Shown here one piece after another: positions 1 through 8,277 of a stretch of 64,000 nucleotides of DNA. The notes under the pieces are model-generated. The model searched no databases and was not told the DNA's origin. It saw only the letters and a program-made list of their open reading frames with translations. The stretch comes from Pseudochelatococcus lubricantis (GTDB taxonomy: Bacteria > Pseudomonadota > Alphaproteobacteria > Rhizobiales > Beijerinckiaceae): the NCBI RefSeq assembly GCF_011762225.1, contig NZ_JAASQI010000001.1:496001-560000 (forward strand), given 5' to 3'. Made by a program: the position numbers and the translations under genes. Every line of letters starts with the position of its first letter. Position 1 is the stretch's first letter.

Positions 1-375
1 GGCGTCGTCCTGACCAAGCTCCTGGCGCAGATAGTCGAGCACGCGCAGATTCTGCAGCGGATGAACCTCGCAGGCGATCACCTGGGCGAAGGCACGCACG
101 TGGGCCCTTGTCGCCGGATCGGCCGGCAGCAGCGGCGGCGTCGGATGGGTCTCGTCCAGCCATTCGATGATAGCGAGCGACTGGGTGAAAACCTCTCCGC
201 CATCCTCTAGCGCCGGAACCAACGCCTGCGGGTTCAGGGCGCGGAAAGCTGCCGTCCTGTGCGCCCCCTCGCGCAGAGGGGTCGAGACGAATGCGTAGCT
301 CAGCCTCTTCAGATTGAAGGCAATACGACAACGGTAAGAAGAACTTGAACGAAAAAATCCATGAAAGCGCATCAT
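1..375 (-). CDS. maiA: Maleylacetoacetate/maleylpyruvate isomerase, zeta-class GST (3' end cut by window edge)
   Basis: The visible 125 codons encode the thioredoxin-like domain of a zeta-class glutathione S-transferase. A SSSYR segment carries the expected catalytic Ser near residue 12, followed by NPQALVPAL and an SLAIIEWLDE glutathione-binding segment. Family members isomerise maleylpyruvate or maleylacetoacetate to the fumaryl form with glutathione. The start ATG overlaps the stop of the upstream fumarylpyruvate hydrolase gene as ATGA, so it is translated from the same gentisate operon. The C-terminal helical domain lies outside the window. In this context maleylpyruvate (NagL-like) is the more likely substrate; that is inference. 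Confidence 0.85.
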   Translation of the reverse strand, partial: MMRFHGFFRSSSSYRCRIAFNLKRLSYAFVSTPLREGAHRTAAFRALNPQALVPALEDGGEVFTQSLAIIEWLDETHPTPPLLPADPATRAHVRAFAQVIACEVHPLQNLRVLDYLRQELGQDDA

Positions 376-1070
376 TCCGGCTCCCCGATAGTGACTTCCA
401 CAGGCGTGAGCCCCTCGATCTGACCGCGGATCCGCGCGCCGGGGGCGAGCGGCGCCACGCCCGCCGGCGTGCCGGTGAAGATCAGGTCGCCAGGCGCCAG
501 ATGATAGAATTTCGACAGCTCGGCGATGAGCGCCATCGGCGAGCAGAGCATGTCCGACAGGTGCGCATCCTGGCGCAGCTCGTCGTCGACGCTGAGCCAG
601 ATGCGTTGACCATCCGGCACACCGAAATCAGCTGCGGGCGTGATTTCGGCGACGACAGCTGATGCCTCGACGTCCTTGCCGAGATCCCATGGCTGTCCCG
701 CCGCGCGCAAAGCGCGCTGGAGGTCGCGCCGCGTCATGTCGAGCCCGCAGGCATAGCCGTAGACGGCCGCGACCGCTTCGCTCTCCGAAACCCGGAACGC
801 ATGGGAGCCCAGACACAGCACGAGTTCGAGTTCGTACTGGTAGTTCCGCGTCCCGGGCGGATAGGGGATGGTCTCGCCCGATTGCGCGAGCGCGCTCGGC
901 GATTTGGTGAAGAAAAAGGGAGCCGAACGCCCGGCCTCCGCGCCGAGTTCGAGTGCATGGGCGGCGTAGTTGCGCCCGGCGCAGAAAATGCGGCGGACGG
1001 GCAGCCGCGCGCTCAGCCCGCGCACGGGCAGGGTCGGGGCGACAGGCGGGGGAAACACCAGTTCCTGCAT
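372..1070 (-). CDS. nagK: Fumarylpyruvate hydrolase (FAH family)
   Basis: A 232-residue fumarylacetoacetate-hydrolase-fold protein. Typical elements are CAGRNYAAHALELG, FFFTKSPSAL, the metal-binding ELEL segment and a C-terminal GDLIFTGTPAGV. The short length fits the fumarylpyruvate/acylpyruvate hydrolase branch rather than the roughly 420-residue tyrosine-pathway enzyme. The reaction would split fumarylpyruvate into fumarate and pyruvate, the last step of gentisate breakdown. It lies 3 bases downstream of the putative isomerase gene and overlaps maiA by ATGA, so operon membership is clear. Confidence 0.88.
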   Translation of the reverse strand: MQELVFPPPVAPTLPVRGLSARLPVRRIFCAGRNYAAHALELGAEAGRSAPFFFTKSPSALAQSGETIPYPPGTRNYQYELELVLCLGSHAFRVSESEAVAAVYGYACGLDMTRRDLQRALRAAGQPWDLGKDVEASAVVAEITPAADFGVPDGQRIWLSVDDELRQDAHLSDMLCSPMALIAELSKFYHLAPGDLIFTGTPAGVAPLAPGARIRGQIEGLTPVEVTIGEPE

Positions 1071-1073
1071 GGC

Positions 1074-1697
1074 TCAGACTTCCAGCGCCGCAACGAAGTC
1101 GGGCGGTGCGTCGGCAAGGCGCCCGCTCGCGCGCAGATCAAGCGCGCTGGCCCACAGTGAGCGGGCACGCGCGAACACGCTCTCCCGGGCGATCGTGCAG
1201 GATACGCCCTCGATCGGCAGATCCCACTGCGCATCGGTCAGGTCGCGCCAAGTCACGTCGAGATGGATGGCGGCATGCGTGACGAGATGGCGCAGCGCGG
1301 TAGCTGGCAGCGTTTCGGCGAGGTCGAGAGCGCCAGCACCGACGTCGGCGAATTCCTCGCTCGGACCGCTCGTCGCCAGGGCGATCGCCTGTGCGATGGC
1401 GCGCCCCTCAAGCCCGACCGCCGCGATCACGCGCCGCCGCGTCCAGCCAGAGCGCGATGACGCGGCCCACAGCGCGGCATCGCTCAGCTCGTTGAGCTGG
1501 CGGGCAAAATAGGCTGTTCCAAGCCGCGCCCAATAAAGCTCCCGGGCCGGCGCGGCCGACGCATCGTAGCGCGCGCCGCTCCCTTGACGTGCGCGCAGGG
1601 CGACGCGCGCTCCCGCCAGCTCGTCCGCGCCCGGAGCCGTACCCATAGCCATGCCGGCCGGACCGGGGCGGGGTGCAGCATCGCGTTCCCCGTTCAT
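1074..1697 (-). CDS. Maleylpyruvate isomerase, mycothiol-dependent-type (MDMPI/DinB-like) family
   Basis: A 207-residue protein resembling the N-terminal domain of mycothiol-dependent maleylpyruvate isomerase. The matching parts are ELYWARLGTAYFARQL, the GWTRRRVIAAVG helix (residues 84-95) and LRHLVTHAAIHLDVTWRDL (135-153). The ATG overlaps the gentisate dioxygenase stop by ATGA. Proteobacteria do not make mycothiol, and the same operon carries a glutathione-type isomerase, so its real cofactor is unclear. At the positions where I expect family metal-ligand histidines in the first helix (HVxAH) the protein has Arg89 and Ala93, so metal binding may be altered. About the first 50 residues look like a low-complexity extension. 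Confidence 0.7.
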   Translation of the reverse strand: MNGERDAAPRPGPAGMAMGTAPGADELAGARVALRARQGSGARYDASAAPARELYWARLGTAYFARQLNELSDAALWAASSRSGWTRRRVIAAVGLEGRAIAQAIALATSGPSEEFADVGAGALDLAETLPATALRHLVTHAAIHLDVTWRDLTDAQWDLPIEGVSCTIARESVFARARSLWASALDLRASGRLADAPPDFVAALEV

Positions 1698-2785
1698 GAC
1701 TCGACCCCGTCGATCATCGTACGATCGAAGTGCAGACGCTCCATGATCGGCGCATCGGAAAAGCGGAACAGGTCGAACGGCGTCTCAGCCTGCAGCGACC
1801 ACGACACCCAGCTTGGGGCAACGAAGATGTCGCCCTTATCGAGCTTGTGGGTAATGCCGCCGAGCACGACCGCGCCGCGACCGGAGAAGACCTGGAAAAC
1901 GGTCGACCCGACCTCACGCCGGACGGGCGTCTGCACTCCTGCACGCAGGCGGTGAAACTCCGCCCGGATGGTCGGCATGACGTCGCCGCCCGTCGTCGGA
2001 TTGATATAGCGCACTGCCGCGTGACCCTGGCCGACCGTCGCGGGAACGCCCTCTTCCTCCAGCAGCAGCTGCTCGGTGAGAGCGCGATCCGTGTGCTCCC
2101 AGCGGTATGCGCCGATGGGCGAGGAGACCGTGTTCTGCAGTCCCGAGAGCGGACGCAAGCCCGGATGGCTCCACAGGCGCTCGCCCCGCGAGAAGTTCGG
2201 CGTGGAATAGTCGGTCACCCGATCCGCGCCGAATTCGAAGAAGCCGACGTCGTTCATGAAACTGAAGGGAATGTCGAGGCCGTCGATCCACATCATTGGC
2301 GCATCGGTCTGGTTGTGATGACCGTGGAAACACCAGCCCGGGGTCAGCAGAAAATCGCCACGGCTCATGCGCACGGGATCGCCGTTGACGACCGTCCAGA
2401 CGCCCTCGCCCTCGACCACGAAGCGGAAGGCGTTCTGCGAATGGCGATGCTCCGGCGCGGTCTCGCGCGGGCCAAGATACTGAATGGCGCACCACAGCGT
2501 CGGCGAAATATAAGCCTCGCCGCCGAGGCCGGGGTTGGCAAGGCCGATGGCCCGGCGCTCACCGCCCCGTCCGACCGGCACCAGCTCACCGGACGCCGCA
2601 GCAAGCTTTCCCAACGTCGCCCACTGCCACACGTGCGGAACCGCCCGGGGCTTCGGGTGGCGCGGCATCAGATCACCGATCTGGGTCCACAGCGGGTTGA
2701 GATGATTGGTCTTGAAATCCGCATAGAGCTGGCGAAGCGCGGGCGTGTCTGCGGGCTGCATCGCGTTGTGCGACAAGGTATCCAT
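1694..2785 (-). CDS. gtdA: Gentisate 1,2-dioxygenase
   Basis: A 363-residue bicupin. The N-terminal cupin carries EHRHSQNAFRFVVEGEG with the expected Fe(II)-binding histidines and the C-terminal cupin covers roughly residues 270-350. Gentisate dioxygenases open the ring of 2,5-dihydroxybenzoate to maleylpyruvate. The start at 2785 is set by an AGGAGG seven bases upstream; the reading frame stays open further upstream, but that sequence runs into the promoter. It is the first gene of the operon leading to the MDMPI-like isomerase, the FAH hydrolase and maiA. A MarR gene is divergent. Confidence 0.92.
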   Translation of the reverse strand: MDTLSHNAMQPADTPALRQLYADFKTNHLNPLWTQIGDLMPRHPKPRAVPHVWQWATLGKLAAASGELVPVGRGGERRAIGLANPGLGGEAYISPTLWCAIQYLGPRETAPEHRHSQNAFRFVVEGEGVWTVVNGDPVRMSRGDFLLTPGWCFHGHHNQTDAPMMWIDGLDIPFSFMNDVGFFEFGADRVTDYSTPNFSRGERLWSHPGLRPLSGLQNTVSSPIGAYRWEHTDRALTEQLLLEEEGVPATVGQGHAAVRYINPTTGGDVMPTIRAEFHRLRAGVQTPVRREVGSTVFQVFSGRGAVVLGGITHKLDKGDIFVAPSWVSWSLQAETPFDLFRFSDAPIMERLHFDRTMIDGVES

Positions 2786-2834
2786 GGCGTCCTCCTGGGT
2801 GCTTCTGTGATCGAAGCTTTTGCGCAGTATAATG

Positions 2835-2864
2835 AAGATAAGTATGCATATCAATACCCATCTT
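2835..2864. promoter_or_regulatory. Imperfect inverted repeat, probable MarR operator
   Basis: Arms AAGATAAGTAT (2835-2845) and ATACCCATCTT (2854-2864) are inverted repeats with two mismatches, separated by 8 bases. The dyad lies between the divergent gentisate dioxygenase and MarR-family starts, where MarR regulators usually bind. Assignment to this regulator is inference. Confidence 0.5.
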
Positions 2865-2897
2865 GCAATCCCACGTGTCTGCGGGTATCGCGGCCTT

Positions 2898-3386
2898 ATG
2901 ATGGATTTCCTCGACATGCCCGGACACCTGATCCGACGGCTGCACCAGATTTCGACCTCGATCTTCGCGGAGGAGATGGCGCATTCGGGTTTCGACCTGA
3001 CGCCGGTGCAGTATGCGGCTCTCAGCGCGCTCGCCGGCCATCCCGATGTCGACCAGAACACGCTCGCCGGCCTTATCGCGCACGACAGGGCGACTCTCGG
3101 CGGGGTGGTGGAAAGGCTTGAGCGGCGGGGCTATCTGCGGCGCGAGGTCAGCCGGGTGGACCGGCGCGCGCGCGCCCTGAGCCTGACCGAGAAGGGACGT
3201 GCGCTGGTGACCACGGTATTGCCCGCCGTCCGCCGGGCGCAGGAGGACATCCTCGCCCCTCTGACACCGGCCGAGCGCGCGACGTTCCTCGCGCTGATGG
3301 ACAAGGCCACCGCCGCCGGCAACAAGCGGGCACGGGCACCGCTGCGTCTGCCGCAGCGCGAGGGCACGGCAGTGGCGGACGATTGA
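2898..3386 (+). CDS. MarR-family transcriptional regulator
   Basis: A 162-residue winged-helix regulator starting MMDFLDMPGHLIRRLHQ. It has the MarR fold signature LTPVQYAALSALAGHPDVDQN, the recognition-helix region IAHDRATLGGVVERLERRGYL and the wing RRVDRRARALSLTEKG-like segment. It is transcribed away from the gentisate operon and probably represses it, with gentisate or another aromatic acid as ligand. An upstream in-frame ATG at 2820 falls inside the promoter and was rejected. The start could equally be the ATG at 2901. Confidence 0.85.
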   Translation: MMDFLDMPGHLIRRLHQISTSIFAEEMAHSGFDLTPVQYAALSALAGHPDVDQNTLAGLIAHDRATLGGVVERLERRGYLRREVSRVDRRARALSLTEKGRALVTTVLPAVRRAQEDILAPLTPAERATFLALMDKATAAGNKRARAPLRLPQREGTAVADD

Positions 3387-3574
3387 TCATCACACCAAGG
3401 GCGGCATCTGTCGGCTCATAATTGTGAGCGAAGCGGCATATGGGGCGGCTATAGCGACACGCAGTTCGGCTGGCGTGCCACCTCTTTAGGCATTGGGCGT
3501 CAAAAGGAGTTAGGCAATCTCGCGCGCACCTTTCCGGTTATCTTCACCGTCATCGCCGAAGGCAGTTCCCGGAC
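3387..3574. other. Intergenic spacer between the MarR gene and the aldehyde dehydrogenase gene
   Basis: A 188-base spacer between convergent gene ends. I see no clear hairpin terminator and no coding potential. Confidence 0.4.
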
Positions 3575-5056
3575 CTATTCTAGCGAAATGTTCACGTTCT
3601 TGAGCTGGGTGCAGTCGAGCAGTTCCTCGATCGATTCCTCGCGACCGAGGCCCGATTGTTTGCAGCCGCCGAAGGGTGTGCCAACAAAATGCTTACCCGA
3701 GCCATTAATCCATATATAACCAGCCTCGACCTGTGTGGCGGTCCGAAGCGCCTTATTGATATCGTGGGTCCAGATTGAGGCAGTAAGCCCGTAGTCGACA
3801 TCATTGACGGCCCGCAACATCTCCACCTCGTCACTCCATTTGAACACTGACAGAACCGGGCCAAATATTTCCTCGCGTGCAAGACGCATGGCCGGTGTCA
3901 CGTCGGCGAAAACGGTTGGCTTAATGAAATAGCCATTGCCGAGATGCGGATCGTCCGCCGAATTTCCGCCAGTGACGAGCCGGGCGCCCTCACTCTGGCC
4001 CAGCGTGATGAACCTCATTACCTTGTTGAACTGGGCCTCGCTCACCAGCGATCCCATCGTGGTGGCTGGATCGGTCGGAATGCCCGGCACGAATGCCTTC
4101 ACCTGCTTGACGATCGCGTCGAGCACGGCGTCGTGAATGCTGTCGTGCAGGAACACGCGCGAGGTCGATCCGCAGGACTGGCCGCACCAGCTGAAGTTCA
4201 TACCGCGGACTGCCCCGACCGCCACCTTGTCGGGATCTGCGTCGGGATAGGCGATCAGGGCATTTTTGCCGCCGAGTTCGAGCGTCACCTTCTTCATGCT
4301 GTCTACTGCCCCGCGCAGGATCGCCTTACCGGTCGGAACCGATCCTATCAGGCCGACCTTGGCGATGTGGGGATGGGCCACCAGTGCCTCGCCACAAGTC
4401 CGCCCTCCGGAAACGACGTTGAAGACCCCCGGAGGGAACAGCGGGCCGATAAGCTCCGCCAGCCGCAGGCTGGAGAGTGGAGCCTGCTCCGGCGACTTGA
4501 TGATCAGCGCGTTTCCGGCTGCGAGCGGGGCGCCGGCGCGGCTTACGGCGAACATGAAAGGATGATTGTAGGCGTTGATGCGGGCGATGACACCAAGCGG
4601 CTCGCGGATCGTGAAATTGAGGTGGTCCGGCCCCAAGGGGACGGTGTAACCCTTCACCTCGGTGGCGAGGCCGGCGAAATACTCAAGGGCGGTCGCTCCG
4701 ATTTCGGCATCCTTGATCATCTCCCTGATCGGATTGCCGCAATCGGCCGCATCGAGCAGCGCGAGTTCTTCCGCGTGCTGGCGCACCAGTCGCGCGGCCT
4801 CCCGCAGAAGTGCGCCGCGGGCGACAGGCGTGGTCTCCCTCCAGACCCGAAACCCCTCGCGGGCCGCCTCCACTGCGTGGTCGACATCGACAGAATCAGC
4901 CCAGGCCGTTTCGCCGAGGCTCTCGCCGGAGGCGGGACTTCTCGTCTCGACGTAAACACCGTCTTCCGGCTCGTGCCACGAGCCACCGTAGTAGAGGCCC
5001 CTGTTTATCGGAAGACGAAGACGCTCGGTTACCGAGGGCTGCAGGCGATTGATCAT
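3575..5056 (-). CDS. NAD-dependent aldehyde dehydrogenase
   Basis: A 493-residue ALDH-superfamily enzyme. The nucleotide site has KSPEQ (187-191), the catalytic general base Glu260 lies in LELGGKN and the nucleophile Cys295 in GQSCGS. The C-terminus has IFGPVLSVF and GGCKQSGLGRE. The start ATG at 5056 fits the usual family N-terminus, although the frame stays open to 5182. It resembles betaine-aldehyde or hydroxymuconic-semialdehyde dehydrogenases, but the substrate cannot be fixed. It is the last gene of a minus-strand catabolic operon with a CrtI-like oxidoreductase, an SDR and a Pht5-like protein. Confidence 0.88.
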   Translation of the reverse strand: MINRLQPSVTERLRLPINRGLYYGGSWHEPEDGVYVETRSPASGESLGETAWADSVDVDHAVEAAREGFRVWRETTPVARGALLREAARLVRQHAEELALLDAADCGNPIREMIKDAEIGATALEYFAGLATEVKGYTVPLGPDHLNFTIREPLGVIARINAYNHPFMFAVSRAGAPLAAGNALIIKSPEQAPLSSLRLAELIGPLFPPGVFNVVSGGRTCGEALVAHPHIAKVGLIGSVPTGKAILRGAVDSMKKVTLELGGKNALIAYPDADPDKVAVGAVRGMNFSWCGQSCGSTSRVFLHDSIHDAVLDAIVKQVKAFVPGIPTDPATTMGSLVSEAQFNKVMRFITLGQSEGARLVTGGNSADDPHLGNGYFIKPTVFADVTPAMRLAREEIFGPVLSVFKWSDEVEMLRAVNDVDYGLTASIWTHDINKALRTATQVEAGYIWINGSGKHFVGTPFGGCKQSGLGREESIEELLDCTQLKNVNISLE

Positions 5057-5216
5057 GGTAGGCTCCGGATGGGGACGCCCGGCGGTTGGGGCCGGGCTCT
5101 CCCTGCTGCTTTCTCTTTGGCCGAAGTGCCGTTCACTAGTACCTGTCGACATGACTGCGGGTGCAGAACATGCGAACGTCATTGCATCTCTTGCCTTTCG
5201 CAGATTCTGCGAAGCT

Positions 5217-6395
5217 TCAGTTGCCCGCGGCCTTCATGTCGCAGTCCTGCGAATAGGAATCAGTGTGGCTGGATACGATCAGGTCGCGCTTCGACAGAAG
5301 CGTACGGCCCTTCTCGTCCTTCGCTACCTCTGCCAGATAGTAGTCGATGATCGGCATGTTGTTTGCCCCGAACCTGAAGTTGCCGCGGATCGACTCGAAG
5401 GATACAGCCCCCAGAGCCTTCTGGAATGCGGGTTTGTCCTCGATCTTGCCGTCGATCGTCTTCAGCGCGGCATCCAGCATTCTCACCGTGTCGTAGGCAT
5501 TGGCCGCATTCGGCGACGGGATGCGGCCGTAGGCTGCCTCGAAATCGTCCCTGAATTTCTTGCTGGCGGGATTATCGAAATCCTCGGGCCAGAAGGTTGA
5601 TGCGAAGGCGCCGATCGCCGCATCACCGATGCCGGGCAGGACTGTCTGATCGAGCGAGAATGACGGGGCGTAGAGTGGGATCTGCTGCGCCAGGCCAGCC
5701 TGCGCATACTGCTTCACGAAGTTGATCCCCATGCCGCCGGGGTAGAAGAAGAACACGGCATCGGGTCGAGCCGCCCGCAACTGGGCAATTTCCGCGGCGT
5801 AGTCGAGTTGGCCGAAGGTGGTGTAGACCTCTCCGGCGATCTCGCCCTTGAAGTAGCGTTTGAAGCCAGTGAGCATGTCCCTTCCGGCCGGATAGTTCGG
5901 AGCCATCAGGTACACGCGCTGCACCCCTTGCTTCTGCAGATAGATGCCCATCGTCTCGGATGCCGTATCAGTCTGAAACGAGGCCACGAAAAACCGGGGG
6001 TGGCACAGCTTTCCGGCATATTGGGAGGGTCCGGCGTTCACGCTGACGATGAACGCGCCAGCGTCGAGCACCGGCTTTGCTATCGCGAGCATGACGTTCG
6101 AGAAGTTGATGCCGGTGATCAGTTGGGCGCCGTCACGCTCAATCATCCTGTCGGCCAGTTGCCGGCCGATGTCCGGCTTTGCTTGGTCGTCACCTTGGAT
6201 GACATCGACCGGACGCCCGGCAAGCTTGCCGCCGACGCTCTTGAGGCCAAGATTGAAGCCGTCGAGCAATTCGTGGCCCAACTGGCCGCTCGGGCCGGAG
6301 AACGTGGAAATAAAGCCGATTTTGATAGGGTCCTGAGCCGAGGCCCCGGTCGACACAGCGGCCGCGACCGCAAAGGATAACATTAGCCGTTTCAT
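5217..6395 (-). CDS. Branched-chain-amino-acid-type ABC transporter substrate-binding protein
   Basis: A roughly 392-residue periplasmic binding protein of the LivJ/type-I fold. It has a Sec signal (MKRLMLSFAVAAAVSTGASA, mature QDPIKIGF), then FISTFSGPSGQLG and PVDVIQGDDQAKPDIGRQLADRM, typical of the aromatic-compound and amide-binding members. The start at 6395 has GGGGA six bases upstream; ATG 6410 and GTG 6443 are alternatives. No permease or ATPase genes of the Liv type lie nearby, so it is an orphan binding protein, perhaps for the compound degraded by this operon. Confidence 0.85.
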   Translation of the reverse strand: MKRLMLSFAVAAAVSTGASAQDPIKIGFISTFSGPSGQLGHELLDGFNLGLKSVGGKLAGRPVDVIQGDDQAKPDIGRQLADRMIERDGAQLITGINFSNVMLAIAKPVLDAGAFIVSVNAGPSQYAGKLCHPRFFVASFQTDTASETMGIYLQKQGVQRVYLMAPNYPAGRDMLTGFKRYFKGEIAGEVYTTFGQLDYAAEIAQLRAARPDAVFFFYPGGMGINFVKQYAQAGLAQQIPLYAPSFSLDQTVLPGIGDAAIGAFASTFWPEDFDNPASKKFRDDFEAAYGRIPSPNAANAYDTVRMLDAALKTIDGKIEDKPAFQKALGAVSFESIRGNFRFGANNMPIIDYYLAEVAKDEKGRTLLSKRDLIVSSHTDSYSQDCDMKAAGN

Positions 6396-6517
6396 TTTTT
6401 TCCCCGCCATCGTTAGTTCAGACTCGATTTTCGGAGCGTTCACCCCTTTTTACTGTTCGCGGTTACACAGCCCTGGCTACGACGCCGACCGGACGATGCC
6501 GCCCGGCCCTCTCGGTG

Positions 6518-7498
6518 TCAGATCCGGAAATGGTCATGGGTGCCTTCCGCGAATATGTCATCGACCGTCAGCAGGCGGCAGGACAGGCCCTGATCGAAGT
6601 GGTAGCGCAACAGAACATCGATCGTCCGCCGATTTGCCTCGACGCCGTAAGGCCACGGTTCAGGTCCCATGACGGAACGTGTCCACTCGGCCTCCGCGAT
6701 CAACCACGGCAGTGAGACGTGAAGCGCGGTGGCGTCGCTGAGCGTCGGCAGCGACGCGCGGCGCGCGTGTTCGAATGCCTTGAGAAGACTGCCCGGCAGC
6801 CAGGGATTTACCCCCACAGCGCTCTTCCTCACGCCGATCAGATGCATGATCGGGAAGATGCCGGTTTTGCGGAAGTAATCCGCCTCGACGGCACGATAAT
6901 CCTCGAACAACCGCGTTACGTTCGGCACGCGGTTTGTGAAGCACGAGGGTGCACGCGGCGCGAGAATGGCGTCGATTTCCCCATCGGCCAGCATTTGCGC
7001 CAGTGGACGCGGCGCGGTCTCGACCCGTATCTCCGGAGGCAGCTCTATCGGTACCTTTTCATGCCGGCCGAGATCTTCCACACCGCCAGTCACCCAGTTG
7101 ATATCGCGCGGCTTTACGCCATATTCGTCCTCCAGAATACCGCGTGCCCATACCGCCGCTGTAACCTGATATTCCGGCACGCCGACCCTGGCCTGCACGA
7201 GATCCGACGGTGAGCCGACGCGGTCGGAGCGGACGTAGAATGCGGAATGGCGGAACGAGCGGGACACAAAGGCCGGGATGCCGATATATTCGCATTCGCC
7301 GCGCGCCGTCTGGATAAGGTATGTGCTCAGGGATAGTTCGGCGACGTCAAACTCCCCGCCGGTGAAGGCGCGATAGAAGATCTCCTCGGGCGCCAAGGGA
7401 ATAAAGTTCGCCGCGCAACCCTCAATCGCCACACTGCCTTCGAAGAGAGCCCGGGTGCGATCGTATTCGCCACATGCAATAGTCAGAGGAAGGGTCAT
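6518..7498 (-). CDS. 4,5-dihydroxyphthalate decarboxylase-like protein (periplasmic-binding fold)
   Basis: A 326-residue protein starting MTLPLTIACGEYDRTRAL. It is similar to the Pht5 family: SVAIEGCAANFIPLAPEEIFYRAF, DVAELSLSTYL, GIPAFVSRSFRHSAFYV and FPIMHLIGVRK. The family has a type-II periplasmic-binding-protein fold without a signal peptide, consistent with a cytoplasmic decarboxylase. No dioxygenase for phthalate is present, so the substrate here is open. The start at 7498 has GAGGAG ten bases upstream. It is 14 bases downstream of the SDR gene. Confidence 0.75.
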   Translation of the reverse strand: MTLPLTIACGEYDRTRALFEGSVAIEGCAANFIPLAPEEIFYRAFTGGEFDVAELSLSTYLIQTARGECEYIGIPAFVSRSFRHSAFYVRSDRVGSPSDLVQARVGVPEYQVTAAVWARGILEDEYGVKPRDINWVTGGVEDLGRHEKVPIELPPEIRVETAPRPLAQMLADGEIDAILAPRAPSCFTNRVPNVTRLFEDYRAVEADYFRKTGIFPIMHLIGVRKSAVGVNPWLPGSLLKAFEHARRASLPTLSDATALHVSLPWLIAEAEWTRSVMGPEPWPYGVEANRRTIDVLLRYHFDQGLSCRLLTVDDIFAEGTHDHFRI

Positions 7499-7512
7499 CG
7501 ACAATTGGCTCC

Positions 7513-8277
7513 TCAAGGATGTGTTGCCCCACCATCAACCGTGATCGACTGGCCGGTGATGAAGTCCGACCTTCGGCTGGCGAGGAAGAGCATCACCCCA
7601 ACCAGGTCATCGGGGACCTGCCTGCGGGGGATGCACTGCATTTCCACGATCCGCTGCCCGGATGCGCTCGTGACCGTCTCGCGGTCGATTTCCGTCTCGA
7701 CGGACCCAGGCAGCACCGCGTTCACGGTGATCCCGTGCGCGCCCACCTCACGCGCCATCGAGCGCGTCATCCCGATCAGCGCGGCCTTGGAGGTGGTGTA
7801 GTGCAGGTAGTTTGGGCGACCGAGCGTTACCGCGCCCGATGAGATATTGACGATGCGGCCGAAACCTCGCCGCCGCATTGCCGGCATGACTGCCCTCGCG
7901 CACAGGAACGGGCCAGTAACGTTGACACGCTGGACACGCTCCCAGACATCGAGCGGTATGTCCTCGAAGGGCTGCATCTTCAACGTGGAGAAGATCGCGG
8001 CGTTGTTGATCAGAATGTCGACATGGCCGAGCACGTGTTCAATCTCCGCCACCATCGCATCGACTGATGAGGCATCGCCGACATCCACTTTGATCGCGTG
8101 CGCCCGCCCGCCGGCCGAAACCAGTTCCTCTGCAGCTTTCTGCGCCTTCTCCAGATTGATATCGGCGACGGCCACGGCCGCTCCCGCATCGGTGAAAGCA
8201 GCCGAGAGCGTCCGGCCGATTCCCTGCGCTGCCCCGGTGACAAGGACGACCCGTCCTTCAAGATCCAGCTCTTTCAT
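7513..8277 (-). CDS. Short-chain dehydrogenase/reductase
   Basis: A 254-residue classical SDR: cofactor motif TGAAQGIG (residues 14-21), INNAAIF, catalytic Ser in NISSGAVTLG and YTTSK supplying Tyr and Lys. The C-terminus DFITGQSITVDGGATHP is typical. It oxidises or reduces a hydroxyl/keto group with NAD(P). The ATG overlaps the stop of the upstream FAD oxidoreductase gene as ATGA, so the two are translationally coupled. The exact substrate is unknown. Confidence 0.88.
   Translation of the reverse strand: MKELDLEGRVVLVTGAAQGIGRTLSAAFTDAGAAVAVADINLEKAQKAAEELVSAGGRAHAIKVDVGDASSVDAMVAEIEHVLGHVDILINNAAIFSTLKMQPFEDIPLDVWERVQRVNVTGPFLCARAVMPAMRRRGFGRIVNISSGAVTLGRPNYLHYTTSKAALIGMTRSMAREVGAHGITVNAVLPGSVETEIDRETVTSASGQRIVEMQCIPRRQVPDDLVGVMLFLASRRSDFITGQSITVDGGATHP

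Noticed and set aside
3944-5350. Plus-strand frame opposite the aldehyde dehydrogenase
   Set aside because: Shadow of the minus-strand ALDH, whose catalytic residues and family N-terminus are clear.
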